This document shows positions 25,346 through 34,621 of a DNA stretch of 64,000 bases, one piece after another. The number at the start of each line of letters is the position of its first letter. Position 1 is the first letter of the stretch. Origin of the DNA: Hymenobacter mucosus (GTDB lineage: Bacteria; Bacteroidota; Bacteroidia; Cytophagales; Hymenobacteraceae); assembly GCF_900188255.1 (NCBI RefSeq), contig NZ_FZNS01000005.1, forward strand, positions 248,001 through 312,000. Direction: 5' to 3'. The position numbers and the translations under genes are program-made. The notes beneath the pieces are model-generated. The model worked only from the letters and a program-made list of their open reading frames with translations, made no database searches and was not told the origin of the DNA.

Positions 25346-26260
25346 ATGCAGCTTTTAGAAACCTTATGCCGCGTAGCTGCGCCTTCCGGCAATGAAGCAC
25401 CTCTAACAAAATTCTTGCTAGACTACATTCAACGGTATCAGTCGAGCTGGCGCACCTTGCCAACCCTCCTGCAAGGTGAAGAGTTTCAGGATTGCATTAT
25501 TCTAGTATTTGGTAAGCCTAGAACGGCTGTTTTTGCTCATATTGACAGTATCGGCTTCACGGTGCGCTATGGCCGCCAGCTAGTGCGCATTGGCGGGCCT
25601 GACGTGGAAACTGGTTACCAGCTAGTAGGACAGGACACGGAGGGGCCAATTTTATGCCGCTTGGTAGTAGATGAGAATACCGGCGCACTTAGCCACGATT
25701 TTCACCGGGAAATTGAGCGGGGTACGGAGCTTACGTTTCAATGCGACTTCCGAGAAACTGAGACGACAGTGCAAAGCTGCTACCTGGATAACCGGCTGGG
25801 AGTATGGAACGCCCTTCGGCTTTGCGAAACACTGGAAGATGGTATCATCGTTTTCTCTTGTTGGGAGGAGCACGGCGGTGGCTCGGTGGCCTACTTAGCC
25901 AAGTACATCTATGAGACCTATGGAGTACGCCAGGCGCTTATTTCGGATATAACGTGGGTGACAGAGGGAGTTCAACCTGGTCTAGGAGTGGCTATTTCTA
26001 TGCGCGACTCGCTAATCCCGCGACGTAGTTACGTGGAGCGCATTCGCCGCATTGCCCAAGAAGCCGGGATTCCTCATCAGCTAGAGGTCGAAAGTAGTGG
26101 TGGCTCTGATGCTAAAGAGTTGCAACATGGCGCTCAGCCATGGGATTGGTGTTTTGTGGGTGCACCGGAGGATAATGTGCATTCACCAAACGAAATCGTA
26201 GATAAGCGTGATATAGCTAGTATGCTAGTGCTATACCAAGTGTTATTGAAGAGGCTATAA
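25346..26260 (+). CDS. M42-family (glutamyl aminopeptidase-like) metallopeptidase
   Basis: Cytoplasmic zinc aminopeptidase of the M42/M20 clan, 304 residues, somewhat shorter than usual M42 enzymes (about 340-360). The metal and catalytic residues are in order: His and Asp in [10 protein letters not shown] (about residue 68), Asp in CYLDNRLG (about residue 150), the Glu pair in SCWEEHGGG (about residue 175), Asp in LISDITW (about residue 200) and His in DNVHSPNE (about residue 280). M42 enzymes trim short peptides. The gene is divergent from the TPR gene, with an 86-110 bp gap depending on the start of that gene. Confidence 0.83.
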   Translation: MQLLETLCRVAAPSGNEAPLTKFLLDYIQRYQSSWRTLPTLLQGEEFQDCIILVFGKPRTAVFAHIDSIGFTVRYGRQLVRIGGPDVETGYQLVGQDTEGPILCRLVVDENTGALSHDFHREIERGTELTFQCDFRETETTVQSCYLDNRLGVWNALRLCETLEDGIIVFSCWEEHGGGSVAYLAKYIYETYGVRQALISDITWVTEGVQPGLGVAISMRDSLIPRRSYVERIRRIAQEAGIPHQLEVESSGGSDAKELQHGAQPWDWCFVGAPEDNVHSPNEIVDKRDIASMLVLYQVLLKRL

Positions 26261-26276
26261 AATTACTATTGCATAG

Positions 26277-26284
26277 TACCTTTG
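26277..26284 (+). promoter_or_regulatory. Candidate -7 box (TACCTTTG)
   Basis: TACCTTTG matches TAnnTTTG, 29 bp before the acyltransferase GTG start, in the 52-bp gap after the peptidase gene. If used, the acyltransferase has its own promoter with a short leader. No clear -33 element. Confidence 0.4.
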
Positions 26285-26312
26285 TTTTGTTTCCACAACC
26301 ACATTCTTTTTT

Positions 26313-27491
26313 GTGCACTCCGTAAGCAAACGAAAGGACCCTGCTGCTCTTAAGCATCTAACATATCAAGAATTAGACGTTCTTCACTCATTACGTGGTT
26401 TCTGTGCTTTTTACGTAGTGATATTTCACGCTAAATACCTTGTTTGGTCAGGGGGGCGTCAGTTCTTAGATGTGCACCCTCGTAGCTCTTGGAGTGTATT
26501 AGACTATATATTGTTTGGCCTCGATATGCTCAGCTCAGCGGGCTACGAGATGGTTATATTGTTTTTTGTGTTATCCGGGTTTTTTATTCGATATGCACAA
26601 TTACGTAAACACCGTAAGCCTTTGCCTTTCTATATTAATAGAGTAGCCCGAATCTATCCGCCTTATCTATTCGCATCGGTTCTTGCAGTATGCGTTCTAT
26701 GGTGTGTTGCTACATTAGTACCTGCTGCGTTATCTGTGTCTAATGGCAGGGAGCTGAATATAACATTAAATCAAGCTTGGTATGAACTACAAGCTTTAAA
26801 TTTACACGGGATTATAAGTACGTTAGGCTTTATGCCTATAGGTAAAATTTATATTGGCTATAATGATGTATATTGGTCGTTATTGCCAGAGGCAATATTT
26901 TATCTTATGGTTCCTTTATTTTTATGGCAAGTAAGAATTTATTATATCGCATCTGTCGTTTTACACATAGTAGGGCTTGTTTTGTCCTATGAAGTGGGGC
27001 TTAATCCTTTCATTGATTACTTTTTTACATATAATTTATATTTTGCAATAGGTGCTTTTGTTTATGATATAGTAATTGAAACAAGGTGGCTCGTTTCGTT
27101 TCAACGTGTTTCAGGTTGGATATTAACAGTTGTAGTAGGAATATTATTTGTATTGCTATTAGTACTAGCCGTGCTAAAGTTGAAACCTCTATCTGGTATA
27201 GTAGCAGCTTTGTTAGCTGTTATAAGTATATCAGCGTTGCTGGTGGGTAAAGTATCTCGTCAAAACATCTTAATGCGCGCGTTACACAAATTAGGTGTAT
27301 TTAGCTTTTCTCTCTATCTCTATCACTTTCCACTCCTACTTCTGTGTTATGGGGGAATGGTGTATTTGACGGGCGAAACGATATTCTATGAGCGCTACTA
27401 CTGGCTAGCAGTACCACTAGTAACAATCGTAGCTTATGTGCTATATCAGGTTACTGAGCGAGTTTCTGTCAACTATTTTCGGAAAGTGTAA
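26313..27491 (+). CDS. Acyltransferase 3 (OafA/NodX type), integral membrane
   Basis: Membrane O-acyltransferase of 392 residues that usually transfers acetyl groups to sugars of surface glycans. The family signature includes LHSLRGFCAFYVVIFHA, with the Arg and His needed for transfer (about residues 27-43), FFVLSGFFIRYA (about residue 88) and NRVARIYPPYLFAS (about residue 110). About ten transmembrane segments follow. The start is GTG 26313; no ATG is suitable before the first signature. The gene is much more AT-rich than its neighbours, like the AT-rich part of the glycan locus, so it may have been acquired with it or separately. It may O-acetylate the product of that locus (inference). Confidence 0.87.
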   Translation: MHSVSKRKDPAALKHLTYQELDVLHSLRGFCAFYVVIFHAKYLVWSGGRQFLDVHPRSSWSVLDYILFGLDMLSSAGYEMVILFFVLSGFFIRYAQLRKHRKPLPFYINRVARIYPPYLFASVLAVCVLWCVATLVPAALSVSNGRELNITLNQAWYELQALNLHGIISTLGFMPIGKIYIGYNDVYWSLLPEAIFYLMVPLFLWQVRIYYIASVVLHIVGLVLSYEVGLNPFIDYFFTYNLYFAIGAFVYDIVIETRWLVSFQRVSGWILTVVVGILFVLLLVLAVLKLKPLSGIVAALLAVISISALLVGKVSRQNILMRALHKLGVFSFSLYLYHFPLLLLCYGGMVYLTGETIFYERYYWLAVPLVTIVAYVLYQVTERVSVNYFRKV

Positions 27492-27515
27492 GCTTTAGGT
27501 TATATAACTATCTGT

Positions 27516-27577
27516 CAGGGGCTTGGAGTTACTGGTAAAACTTTTATTTTACTAGCAACTCCAAGCCCCTGTTTTTA
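27516..27577 (+). terminator. Rho-independent terminator of the acyltransferase gene
   Basis: A perfect 15-bp stem, CAGGGGCTTGGAGTT (27516-27530) against AACTCCAAGCCCCTG (27557-27571), extended inward with one mismatch (CTGGTAAAA against TTTTACTAG). A T run (27573-27577) follows. It lies 25 bp after the stop and 26 bp before hppA. Confidence 0.85.
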
Positions 27578-27602
27578 TCATTCAGCTCAAACCCCACCGT
27601 TT

Positions 27603-29840
27603 ATGATGATGATTCTCTATGTCGTGCCAGCACTGGGTGTGCTGGCGTTGGTCTACACGTGGCTTCGTTCTGGGTGGGTGAGTCGCCAGCCGGCAGGCGA
27701 GGAGCGCATGCGTACTATTGCTGGCTACATTGCTGATGGTGCAATAGCCTTTTTGAAAGCGGAGTACCGGGTAATGGTCCTCTTTGGCTTGATGGCGTGT
27801 GCGTTCTTGTTTTATTTGGGTAGTACCGGCGAGAAATCGAGCCCGGTTATTGTCATTGCCTTTCTCATTGGGGCAGTCTTCTCGGCTTTGGCTGGCTTCA
27901 TTGGGATGAAGATTGCCACCAAGTCCAACGTGCGGACGGCCCAGGCGGCGCGTACTAGCTTGAGCCAAGCGTTAAATGTGTCCTTCTCGGGTGGCTCGGT
28001 GATGGGTATGGGCGTAGCCGGTCTGGCCGTACTAGGTTTGGGCTCTTTGTTCCTAGTGTTCTACCAGCTATTTGTAGTTGGGAAGGGTAGTGCCAATGGA
28101 GTGGAAATGGAAACCGCTTTGGAGGTGCTAACGGGCTTTTCTTTAGGAGCCGAAAGTATTGCCCTGTTTGCCCGGGTAGGCGGCGGCATTTATACCAAGG
28201 CTGCCGACGTTGGGGCCGACCTAGTAGGAAAAGTAGAAGCGGGTATCCCAGAAGATGACCCGCGCAACCCCGCTACCATTGCCGACAATGTAGGCGACAA
28301 CGTGGGCGACGTAGCAGGCATGGGGGCCGACTTATTTGGCTCTTACGTAGCTACTATTTTGGCTACCATGGTGCTAGGGCGGGAGGTTGTAGCGCGGGGC
28401 GATGAGTTTCAAGGGCTCTCGCCTATTCTGCTGCCTATGGCCATTGCCGGACTGGGTATTATCGCCTCGTTGATTGGGATCCTGACCGTTCGGGTGCGGG
28501 AGGGAGGGAATGTGCAGGCTGCACTCAACCGCGGTAATTATGTCTCTGTGCTGGTATCAGGTGCATTCTCCTATGCGCTTATTCGCTGGATGCTGCCTCC
28601 CGAGGACCTTACGATTCGTGGGATTACCTTTAATGCAACGGGCGTATTCTATGCAGTGGTAGTTGGCCTGGTCGTAGGCACGCTAATGAGTATTATCACG
28701 GAGTACTACACTGCTATGGGCAAGCGCCCGGTGCTTAGCATCGTTCGGCAAAGCTCAACGGGGCATGCTACCACCGTTATTGGAGGGCTGGCCGTAGGTA
28801 TGGAAAGTACCGTGCTACCCATTATAGTGCTAGCAGCGGGTATCATTCTAAGCTACGAGTGTGCTGGATTGTATGGCGTAGCCATTGCCGCGGCCGGCAT
28901 GATGGCTACTACGGCCATGCAACTGGCCATTGATGCCTTCGGGCCTATTGCCGACAACGCTGGCGGTATTGCCGAGATGAGCGAATTGCCGAAGGAGGTG
29001 CGCGAGCGGACTGATATTCTCGATGCTGTTGGCAATACGACAGCAGCCACGGGGAAAGGCTTTGCCATTGCTTCGGCGGCTCTCACGTCGCTGGCTTTGT
29101 TTGCGGCCTTTATGGGTACGGCCAACATCAGCAGCATTGATATCAGCGACGCACGCGTGCTAGGTGGGCTTTTCGTTGGAGCTATGATTCCGTTTATTTT
29201 CTCGGCGCTAGCTATTTCCGCCGTAGGGCGCGCTGCAATGAGCATGGTGCAGGAAGTGCGGAGGCAGTTCCGGGAAATTCCAGGAATAATGGAAGGTACG
29301 GGCCGACCCGAATACGAGAAGTGCGTGGCTATTTCCACCCATGCCGCTATTCGGGAAATGATGTTGCCGGGGGCTATTGCCCTGCTAGTGCCAGTAGTAG
29401 TAGGCTTCACGATGGGGCCGGAAGTATTGGGGGGTACGCTGGCTGGCGTAACCGTGAGCGGGGTGCTAATGGCCATGTTCCAAAGCAATGCCGGTGGTGC
29501 CTGGGATAACGCCAAGAAATCCTTCGAGAAGGGGGTAGAAATTGACGGCAAGATGGAGTTCAAGGGATCCGACGCGCACAAAGCTTCCGTTACGGGAGAT
29601 ACCGTAGGCGACCCCTTCAAGGATACCTCTGGGCCTAGTATGAACATCCTCATCAAGCTCATGAGCATCGTGTCACTGGTAATTGCCCCGCACATTGCGG
29701 CTCCTGAGCGGGCAGTAGCCCAACAGAACACCAGTGTTCAGGTGCACAAGCCAGAACTGAAAGCTCAACTGCGTAGGGCTACTCCTCGAGAAAATTTATT
29801 CTCTGCGGAGGCTTTTTTTCACTTAATGCGACACTTGTAG
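27603..29840 (+). CDS. hppA: Membrane-bound ion-translocating pyrophosphatase, K+-dependent type
   Basis: Hydrolyses pyrophosphate in the inner membrane and pumps H+ or Na+ outward; 745 residues, with about sixteen hydrophobic segments. The substrate motif [21 protein letters not shown] is present (about residue 227), as are [13 protein letters not shown] and [12 protein letters not shown] (about residue 660). In the [12 protein letters not shown] motif (about residue 480) the position after GNTT is Ala; K+-independent enzymes have Lys there, so this is the K+-dependent class. The ion pumped cannot be told. The final 45 or so residues after SLVIAPHIA have no obvious counterpart in the family, and a terminator-like hairpin lies inside them (see the finding), so a 3' frameshift is possible. 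Confidence 0.93.
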   Translation: MMMILYVVPALGVLALVYTWLRSGWVSRQPAGEERMRTIAGYIADGAIAFLKAEYRVMVLFGLMACAFLFYLGSTGEKSSPVIVIAFLIGAVFSALAGFIGMKIATKSNVRTAQAARTSLSQALNVSFSGGSVMGMGVAGLAVLGLGSLFLVFYQLFVVGKGSANGVEMETALEVLTGFSLGAESIALFARVGGGIYTKAADVGADLVGKVEAGIPEDDPRNPATIADNVGDNVGDVAGMGADLFGSYVATILATMVLGREVVARGDEFQGLSPILLPMAIAGLGIIASLIGILTVRVREGGNVQAALNRGNYVSVLVSGAFSYALIRWMLPPEDLTIRGITFNATGVFYAVVVGLVVGTLMSIITEYYTAMGKRPVLSIVRQSSTGHATTVIGGLAVGMESTVLPIIVLAAGIILSYECAGLYGVAIAAAGMMATTAMQLAIDAFGPIADNAGGIAEMSELPKEVRERTDILDAVGNTTAATGKGFAIASAALTSLALFAAFMGTANISSIDISDARVLGGLFVGAMIPFIFSALAISAVGRAAMSMVQEVRRQFREIPGIMEGTGRPEYEKCVAISTHAAIREMMLPGAIALLVPVVVGFTMGPEVLGGTLAGVTVSGVLMAMFQSNAGGAWDNAKKSFEKGVEIDGKMEFKGSDAHKASVTGDTVGDPFKDTSGPSMNILIKLMSIVSLVIAPHIAAPERAVAQQNTSVQVHKPELKAQLRRATPRENLFSAEAFFHLMRHL
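29782..29819 (+). terminator. Hairpin with T run inside the annotated 3' end of hppA
   Basis: CTCC and GAGAA (29782-29792) pair with TTCTC and GGAG (29799-29810), with an internal loop of 2 by 3 bases. CTTTTTTTC follows. This is a rho-independent terminator shape but lies about 20 bases before the stop of the open frame. A TAG in another frame at 29774-29776 would place it in the usual position, just after a stop. Confidence 0.5.
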
Positions 29841-29915
29841 AGGTAGCGCCTACCGCCTCGTTAGTAATAGGAGTAGCAAGTACTTCCCTGGGCTGAATAA
29901 GCTATAGCCAAACGC

Positions 29916-29951
29916 AACGCCGCCGTTCCGAGCCCGGACGGCGGCGTTTTT
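29916..29951 (+). terminator. Terminator between hppA and hpt
   Basis: AACGCCGCCGT (29916-29926) pairs perfectly with ACGGCGGCGTT (29938-29948) with an 11-base loop, and a T run follows. It lies 76 bp after the hppA stop. Confidence 0.75.
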
Positions 29952-29955
29952 GTGC

Positions 29956-29963
29956 TACCTTTG
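29956..29963 (+). promoter_or_regulatory. Candidate -7 box of hpt (TACCTTTG)
   Basis: TACCTTTG, a match to TAnnTTTG, lies 35 bp before the hpt ATG and just after the terminator. The region where a -33 TTTG would lie is inside the terminator stem, so the promoter would be atypical. Confidence 0.35.
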
Positions 29964-29997
29964 CCCACCCGCACAACCACGGCCCTACCTTAAACGG

Positions 29998-30537
29998 ATG
30001 AATTCGGACCATATTTCACTGCACAACAAGCAGTTTGAGCCGTACCTGACTGCCGACCAGCTCGCTACTGCTATCGGCGCAGTCGCCGCCCGCCTCAACC
30101 AGGACTACGCTGGGCAGCAGCCCATTTTCGTGTCTGTTCTCAACGGCTCGTTCATGTTCACTGCCGATCTGCTTAAGGCCGTGACGCTCGACTGCGAAGT
30201 GTGCTTCATCCGGGTCGCTTCCTATGAGGGTACTTCTACCACGGGTAAAGTGAAGGAAGTACTTGGGCTGACCGAGGAATTGGCTGGCCGTCCCGTAATT
30301 ATCCTGGAAGACATCGTGGATACAGGTCATACCATGCGGATGCTCCTGGAAACCCTCGGCGCTCAAAAGCCTGCGTCACTGGAAGTAGCTACGCTGTTTT
30401 TGAAACCCGATTGCTTACAACACCCCCTCGAGATTCGCTACGTGGGCCTGAGCATCCCCAACGATTTCATTGTGGGCTATGGCCTTGATTATGACGGCTT
30501 GGGGCGCAACTACCCCGATGTGTATAAAGCAGTCTGA
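29998..30537 (+). CDS. hpt: Hypoxanthine phosphoribosyltransferase
   Basis: Purine salvage enzyme of 179 residues, converting hypoxanthine or guanine plus PRPP to IMP or GMP. The PRPP-binding loop VIILEDIVDTGHTM is complete (about residues 101-114), with the flexible-loop region ASYEGTSTTGKVK before it (about residue 77) and VGYGLDYDGLGRNYPDVY near the C-terminus. The ATG at 29998 is chosen; 16 codons of open frame upstream lie over the promoter region. Cytoplasmic. It is followed after 122 bp by adk in the same direction, so purine-nucleotide functions are grouped. Confidence 0.93.
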   Translation: MNSDHISLHNKQFEPYLTADQLATAIGAVAARLNQDYAGQQPIFVSVLNGSFMFTADLLKAVTLDCEVCFIRVASYEGTSTTGKVKEVLGLTEELAGRPVIILEDIVDTGHTMRMLLETLGAQKPASLEVATLFLKPDCLQHPLEIRYVGLSIPNDFIVGYGLDYDGLGRNYPDVYKAV

Positions 30538-30659
30538 AAAAGGGGCAAGTTGCTGGCTAGCTAAAATTCGCTGGCGACCATAGAGGCTTTCCTGTTCGTT
30601 GCGTATCTTTCCAGAACCCCACTCATTTTCCCCTACCTCCGCGTAACTCCCCGCTACTC

Positions 30660-31283
30660 ATGCTGAACCTCGTGCTCTTCGGCCCACCCGGCGCCGGCAA
30701 AGGAACGCAAAGCCAAAAGCTAATTGCCCGTTACAACCTAGTTCACCTTTCAACGGGTGATTTGCTGCGCGCCCAAATTACGCAGGGTACCGAATTGGGC
30801 TTGCGCGCCAAAAAACTCATGGATGAAGGCCTGCTCGTGCCGGATGAAGTAGTGATTGGCATGATTGACAGTGCTCTTAATGACAACAAACAGGCTGCTG
30901 GCTTCATCTTCGACGGTTTTCCCCGCACTGTACCCCAGGCAGAAAGCCTAGATCAGCTACTGGCCAAGCACGATACCAAGGTGTCCTGTATGGTAGCGCT
31001 AGAAGTAGCCGAAGAAGAACTAGTGAAGCGTTTGTTAGAGCGTGGGAAGACTTCCGGCCGCCCCGACGATCAGAACGAGGAGAAAATCCGCAAGCGTGTA
31101 ACGGTGTATAACACCGAAACTGCTCAGGTGGCTGGCTATTACGCCCAGCAAGAGAAATTCCATGCCCTCAATGGCATTGGGGCTATCGAAGATATCTTCG
31201 GTCAGATCTGCACCATCTTGGATGAGCAGCTACCTGCCACTTCGGAAAGCAGCCGTCAGGCAACCGACGAAGTAAAAGCGTAA
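30660..31283 (+). CDS. adk: Adenylate kinase
   Basis: Interconverts ATP + AMP and two ADP. The P-loop GPPGAGKGTQ is at residues 8-17, the AMP-site blocks STGDLLR and FDGFPRT at about 31 and 85. The LID region is the short type: RGKTSGRPDDQNEEKIRKR follows the LERGKTSGR core without the zinc-binding Cys cluster, as usual for Bacteroidota. Length is 207 residues, with an acidic tail of about fifteen residues beyond the usual end. Essential housekeeping enzyme. A 7-bp hairpin (ACTACCC-ATTG-GGGTAGT, 31294-31311) follows the stop. Confidence 0.95.
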   Translation: MLNLVLFGPPGAGKGTQSQKLIARYNLVHLSTGDLLRAQITQGTELGLRAKKLMDEGLLVPDEVVIGMIDSALNDNKQAAGFIFDGFPRTVPQAESLDQLLAKHDTKVSCMVALEVAEEELVKRLLERGKTSGRPDDQNEEKIRKRVTVYNTETAQVAGYYAQQEKFHALNGIGAIEDIFGQICTILDEQLPATSESSRQATDEVKA

Positions 31284-31322
31284 CTTTGCAGCTACTACCC
31301 ATTGGGGTAGTGGCAGAACTAT

Positions 31323-31404
31323 CTGTCATCCTGGGCATCGCAAAGAACTCCCCGCGCATTTGTAATGAATGCGGTGGTTGTTTTTGCAATGCGCAGGATG
31401 ACAG
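31323..31404. repeat. Imperfect long palindrome with TGTCATCCTG ends
   Basis: Left arm 31323-31360 begins CTGTCATCCTGGGCATCGCA; right arm 31368-31404 ends with the complement TGCGCAGGATGACAG. The outer 11 bases pair perfectly, then GCAT and GCAAA continue with single mismatches, and CGCATT/AATGCG closes a 7-base loop. It sits between adk and obgE. Its ends resemble those of the palindrome at 33276. A repeat family (REP-like) is inferred from the two copies in this window. Confidence 0.7.
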
Positions 31405-31463
31405 TTGTTTTTAGGCAGCGCCAGACGCTTCATCCTAACTTTCATTTTTCATTCTTTCCCACT

Positions 31464-32459
31464 GTGGCTTCTAATAACTTCATCGACTACGTCAAAATCA
31501 ACTGCCGCTCGGGCAAGGGAGGAGCGGGCTCGCACCATTTCTTCCGGGCTAAAGGCCTCCCCAACGGTGGCCCCGACGGTGGCGACGGCGGCCGTGGTGG
31601 CCACATCATTCTAGAAGGCAACTCCCAGCTCTGGACGCTGCTGCACCTACAATACCAGAAGCACCTAATTGCTAAGCCTGGCGAGAATGGTGGCGAGAAC
31701 CTGCGCACGGGCGCCCAGGGCGACGATATCATCATTCAGGTGCCTCTTGGTACCATTGCTCGTGATGCGGAGACTGGCGAGAAAAAGCTGGAAATAACAG
31801 AGCACGGCCAGCGTCTTATCCTTACGCCGGGCGGCCGGGGGGGGCTTGGCAACGACCACTTCAAGTCTGCTACCAACCAAGCCCCGCAGTATGCCCAACC
31901 CGGCGAGCCTGGTATTGACGAGTGGGTAATTCTAGAGCTCAAGCTGCTGGCCGATGTTGGTTTGGTGGGCTTTCCTAATGCTGGTAAGAGCACATTGCTG
32001 TCCGTTGTATCGGCGGCTAAGCCCAAAATTGCTGATTACGCTTTCACGACTCTAACGCCTAACCTCGGAGTAGTAGCCTACCGCGACTATAAGTCGTTCG
32101 TGATGGCCGACATTCCCGGTATCATTGAGGGGGCCGCAGAAGGTAGGGGCTTGGGGCATCGGTTTTTGCGGCACGTGGAGCGCAACTCCATCCTTCTGTT
32201 CATGATCAGCTGCGATTCGCCAGACATCAACGCCGAATACGAAGTGTTGCTGAATGAATTGGAGCAGTTCAATCCGGAACTGCTGGAGAAAAAGCGTTTG
32301 TTAGCCATTACCAAATCAGATATGCTAGACGACGAGCTGGAGGCAGAAATCCGGGAGTCTCTACCTACTGAGCTGCCGACCATCTTTATTTCTAGCCTCA
32401 CCAACAAAAATATTCAGCCGCTGAAGGATATGATCTGGCAAGCGCTTCACGCTGAATAA
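31464..32459 (+). CDS. obgE: GTPase Obg/CgtA
   Basis: Essential GTPase of 331 residues that acts on large ribosomal subunit assembly and stress control. The N-terminal Obg fold (1 to about 158) contains the glycine-rich [20 protein letters not shown] and GGRGGLGN blocks. The G domain follows: G1 GFPNAGKST (about residue 166), switch [13 protein letters not shown] (about 192), G3 DIPGIIEGA (about 213), G4 as TKSD (about 281) and G5 as SSL. The start is GTG 31464 (V-A-S-N-N-F, matching the usual [10 protein letters not shown] start), because the open frame further upstream runs through the palindrome. The usual C-terminal OCT domain is absent, as common outside Firmicutes. Confidence 0.95.
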   Translation: MASNNFIDYVKINCRSGKGGAGSHHFFRAKGLPNGGPDGGDGGRGGHIILEGNSQLWTLLHLQYQKHLIAKPGENGGENLRTGAQGDDIIIQVPLGTIARDAETGEKKLEITEHGQRLILTPGGRGGLGNDHFKSATNQAPQYAQPGEPGIDEWVILELKLLADVGLVGFPNAGKSTLLSVVSAAKPKIADYAFTTLTPNLGVVAYRDYKSFVMADIPGIIEGAAEGRGLGHRFLRHVERNSILLFMISCDSPDINAEYEVLLNELEQFNPELLEKKRLLAITKSDMLDDELEAEIRESLPTELPTIFISSLTNKNIQPLKDMIWQALHAE

Positions 32460-32676
32460 GTAGTACAGCCGCCTAGCATGAAGCAACGCTGCCAGCAGTT
32501 CTCTGCGAGTGTTGCGGACTCTACTAAGGATTTGCGCCAGTGCGTCTGAACTAACTACCTGGCTTTCGGAGTTTCTGTGCCACAATGACAGCTGACCTGG
32601 CTTTGGCAAACTCCTTGTGACGCGACTTGGCTCTATGTCTTCCCGATTCAACCCATTCCGACGATTTCAAGCGAAA

Positions 32677-33267
32677 ATGGCTGACGATAAAACTCCCCAA
32701 CCCGAGGATACCCAATTCGACCAAGTTGACGCTGCCGCTGACCACGTAGCCGGCGAGCTTCCCCAAGAACCCACTGCGCCTGAACTAGGAACAGTGGAAA
32801 GCGCCGATACGGAACCTGCAGCCGGATCAAAAACCGATGCCGAATTGGCTGACCTGAAGGATAAGTACTTGCGTCTGGCTGCCGAGTTTGAAAACTACAA
32901 GCGCCGCACCACCAAGGAGCGCGCCGACCTGTTTAAAACTGCCAACCAGGAGTTAATGGTTGCCCTGCTGCCCGTCCTCGACGATTTCGACCGGGCCCGC
33001 CATCATACCAAAGACACTGACAACGCAAGCGCGGTGCGTGAGAGCATCGACATCATTCAAAACAAACTTCAGAAGACGCTGAGCCAAAAAGGTTTAGCTT
33101 CTATGGAGGCCAAGGGCGGTGCTTTCGACCCCGAACTGCACGAAGCCATTACGCAAATTCCGGCTCCTTCTGAGGATCTAAAAGGTAAGATTGTGGACGA
33201 GGTAGAAAAAGGCTACTATCTCGGCGACAAAGTGATCCGCCACGCCAAAGTGGTGTTGGGTCTGTAA
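32677..33267 (+). CDS. grpE: Nucleotide exchange factor GrpE
   Basis: Co-chaperone that releases ADP from DnaK. The protein is 196 residues from the ATG at 32677. The first 60 residues are acidic and low-complexity, as normal. The long dimeric coiled coil follows (LADLKDKYLRLAAEFENYKRRT, about residues 68-90), and the C-terminal beta domain carries GAFDPELHEAI and GYYLGDKVIRHAKVVLG. An alternative ATG at 32635 would add 14 basic residues and cannot be excluded. A 217-bp gap to obgE precedes it, without a clear promoter. A strong palindrome lies between it and dnaJ. Confidence 0.93.
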   Translation: MADDKTPQPEDTQFDQVDAAADHVAGELPQEPTAPELGTVESADTEPAAGSKTDAELADLKDKYLRLAAEFENYKRRTTKERADLFKTANQELMVALLPVLDDFDRARHHTKDTDNASAVRESIDIIQNKLQKTLSQKGLASMEAKGGAFDPELHEAITQIPAPSEDLKGKIVDEVEKGYYLGDKVIRHAKVVLGL

Positions 33268-33275
33268 TAAGAAGT

Positions 33276-33358
33276 TGTCATGCTGACGAAGGAAGCATCT
33301 CTACCGCTTGCTTCGAGTAAACCACTCTGGTAGAGATGCTTCCTTCGTCAGCATGACA
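33276..33358. repeat. Perfect 30-bp inverted repeat between grpE and dnaJ
   Basis: Left arm 33276-33305 (TGTCATGCTGACGAAGGAAG, then CATCTCTACC) is exactly complementary to right arm 33329-33358 (ending GTCAGCATGACA), with a 23-base loop. There is no T run, so it is not a standard terminator. The length, perfection and TGTCAT ends suggest a mobile REP-like palindrome. It starts nine bases after the grpE stop and ends 16 bases before the dnaJ start, so in mRNA it would form a very stable hairpin close to the dnaJ start. Confidence 0.9.
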
Positions 33359-33374
33359 GACGAAGTACAACGAG

Positions 33375-34514
33375 ATGGCAACGAAGCGAGATTATTACGA
33401 GGTGCTAGGCGTAGCCAAAAACGCTTCGGGCGACGAGATAAAGAAGGCCTACCGGAAGGTGGCCATCAAATATCACCCCGATAAAAACCCCGACGACCCC
33501 ACGGCCGAAGACAAGTTCAAGGAAGCCGCAGAGGCCTACGAAGTGCTGTCGGACGCCAATAAAAAGGCCCGCTACGATCAGTATGGGCACCAGGGCATGG
33601 GCGGTAACGGCGGTGGCCCGAACATGGAGGATATCTTCTCCCAGTTCGGTGACATCTTCGGTGGCGGCGGTTTCGAAGGCTTCTTTGGCGGCGGTGGCCG
33701 TGGCCAAGGTGGTCGGCGCGTACGCAAAGGCTCTAACCTGCGCATCAAGCTCAAGTTGGACCTCGAAGAAATAGCCAACGGCGTTGAGAAGAAAATTAAG
33801 GTGAAGCGCTATGTGGCGTGCAACACCTGCTCGGGTACCGGTGCCAAAAATGGCACTGATCTCAAAACCTGCGGTACGTGTAACGGCCAGGGCCAGGTGA
33901 AGCGGGTAGTAAATACCATGTTGGGTCAGATGGTAAGTGCTTCTACTTGCCCTACCTGCGAAGGCGAAGGCAAAGTAGTCACTAGCAAGTGCGATGTATG
34001 CCAAGGCGAGGGCCGTCAGTTGCACGAGGAAGTTATTCCGATTAACATTCCGGCAGGTGTAGCCGAGGGCATGCAGCTAAGCATGAACGGCAAGGGTAAT
34101 TACCCCGAGCGTGGGGGCGTACCCGGCGACTTGCTCATTCAGATTGAGGAGGAGCCGCACGAACTACTGAAGCGCGACGGCAACAACATCATGTTTGAGC
34201 AGTATATCTCGTTCGTGGATGCAGCCTTGGGCGCTAGTATTGAGGTGCCTACCATTGAAGGCAAAGTAAAAATCAAGGTAGAGCCAGGCACCCAGCCCGG
34301 TAAAATCTTGCGCTTGCGTGGTAAGGGTATCAAGGACATCAACGGCTACGGCCGTGGCGACCAGCTTATCCACCTCAGTGTATGGACGCCCAAGAATGTA
34401 ACCAGTGAGGAGCGGGAGTTGCTAGAGAAACTACGCGACGCCCGCAATTTCACCCCGAACCCTGGTAAGAACGAGAAAGGCTTCTTCGAGAAAGTGAAAG
34501 AGTATTTTCAATAA
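33375..34514 (+). CDS. dnaJ: Chaperone DnaJ
   Basis: Hsp40 of 379 residues that stimulates DnaK and binds unfolded clients. The J domain spans residues 1 to about 70 with HPD at 34-36. The Gly/Phe region follows ([21 protein letters not shown] and on, about 75-115). Four zinc-binding repeats are present, [24 protein letters not shown] and CDVCQGEG (about residues 152-220). The C-terminal substrate and dimerisation domains complete a full-length type I DnaJ. It shares an operon layout with grpE, but a large palindrome separates the two. Confidence 0.96.
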   Translation: MATKRDYYEVLGVAKNASGDEIKKAYRKVAIKYHPDKNPDDPTAEDKFKEAAEAYEVLSDANKKARYDQYGHQGMGGNGGGPNMEDIFSQFGDIFGGGGFEGFFGGGGRGQGGRRVRKGSNLRIKLKLDLEEIANGVEKKIKVKRYVACNTCSGTGAKNGTDLKTCGTCNGQGQVKRVVNTMLGQMVSASTCPTCEGEGKVVTSKCDVCQGEGRQLHEEVIPINIPAGVAEGMQLSMNGKGNYPERGGVPGDLLIQIEEEPHELLKRDGNNIMFEQYISFVDAALGASIEVPTIEGKVKIKVEPGTQPGKILRLRGKGIKDINGYGRGDQLIHLSVWTPKNVTSEERELLEKLRDARNFTPNPGKNEKGFFEKVKEYFQ

Positions 34515-34554
34515 GCACGTGGCAACTTAGCTCTTCGTGAGTTTTACGGTTGTT

Positions 34555-34590
34555 AAAACGCCCACCTTCTTCGCTGGAGGTGGGCGTTTT
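34555..34590. terminator. Bidirectional terminator between dnaJ and the S41 protease gene
   Basis: AAAACGCCCACCT (34555-34567) pairs perfectly with AGGTGGGCGTTTT (34578-34590), loop 10 bases. T runs appear on both strands, so it can stop both converging transcripts. Confidence 0.85.
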
Positions 34591-34621
34591 GTATGATAAG
34601 GGTTAACTACTGGCGTATGGC

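Noticed and set aside
28853..29731. Long reverse-strand open frame (292 codons) across hppA
   Set aside because: It is a shadow of the strongly supported hppA coding frame; low-complexity Ser/Ala/Ile content without motifs.
33405..34025. Reverse-strand open frame (206 codons) across dnaJ
   Set aside because: Shadow of the Gly-rich and Cys-rich repeats of dnaJ, which are themselves fully in frame.
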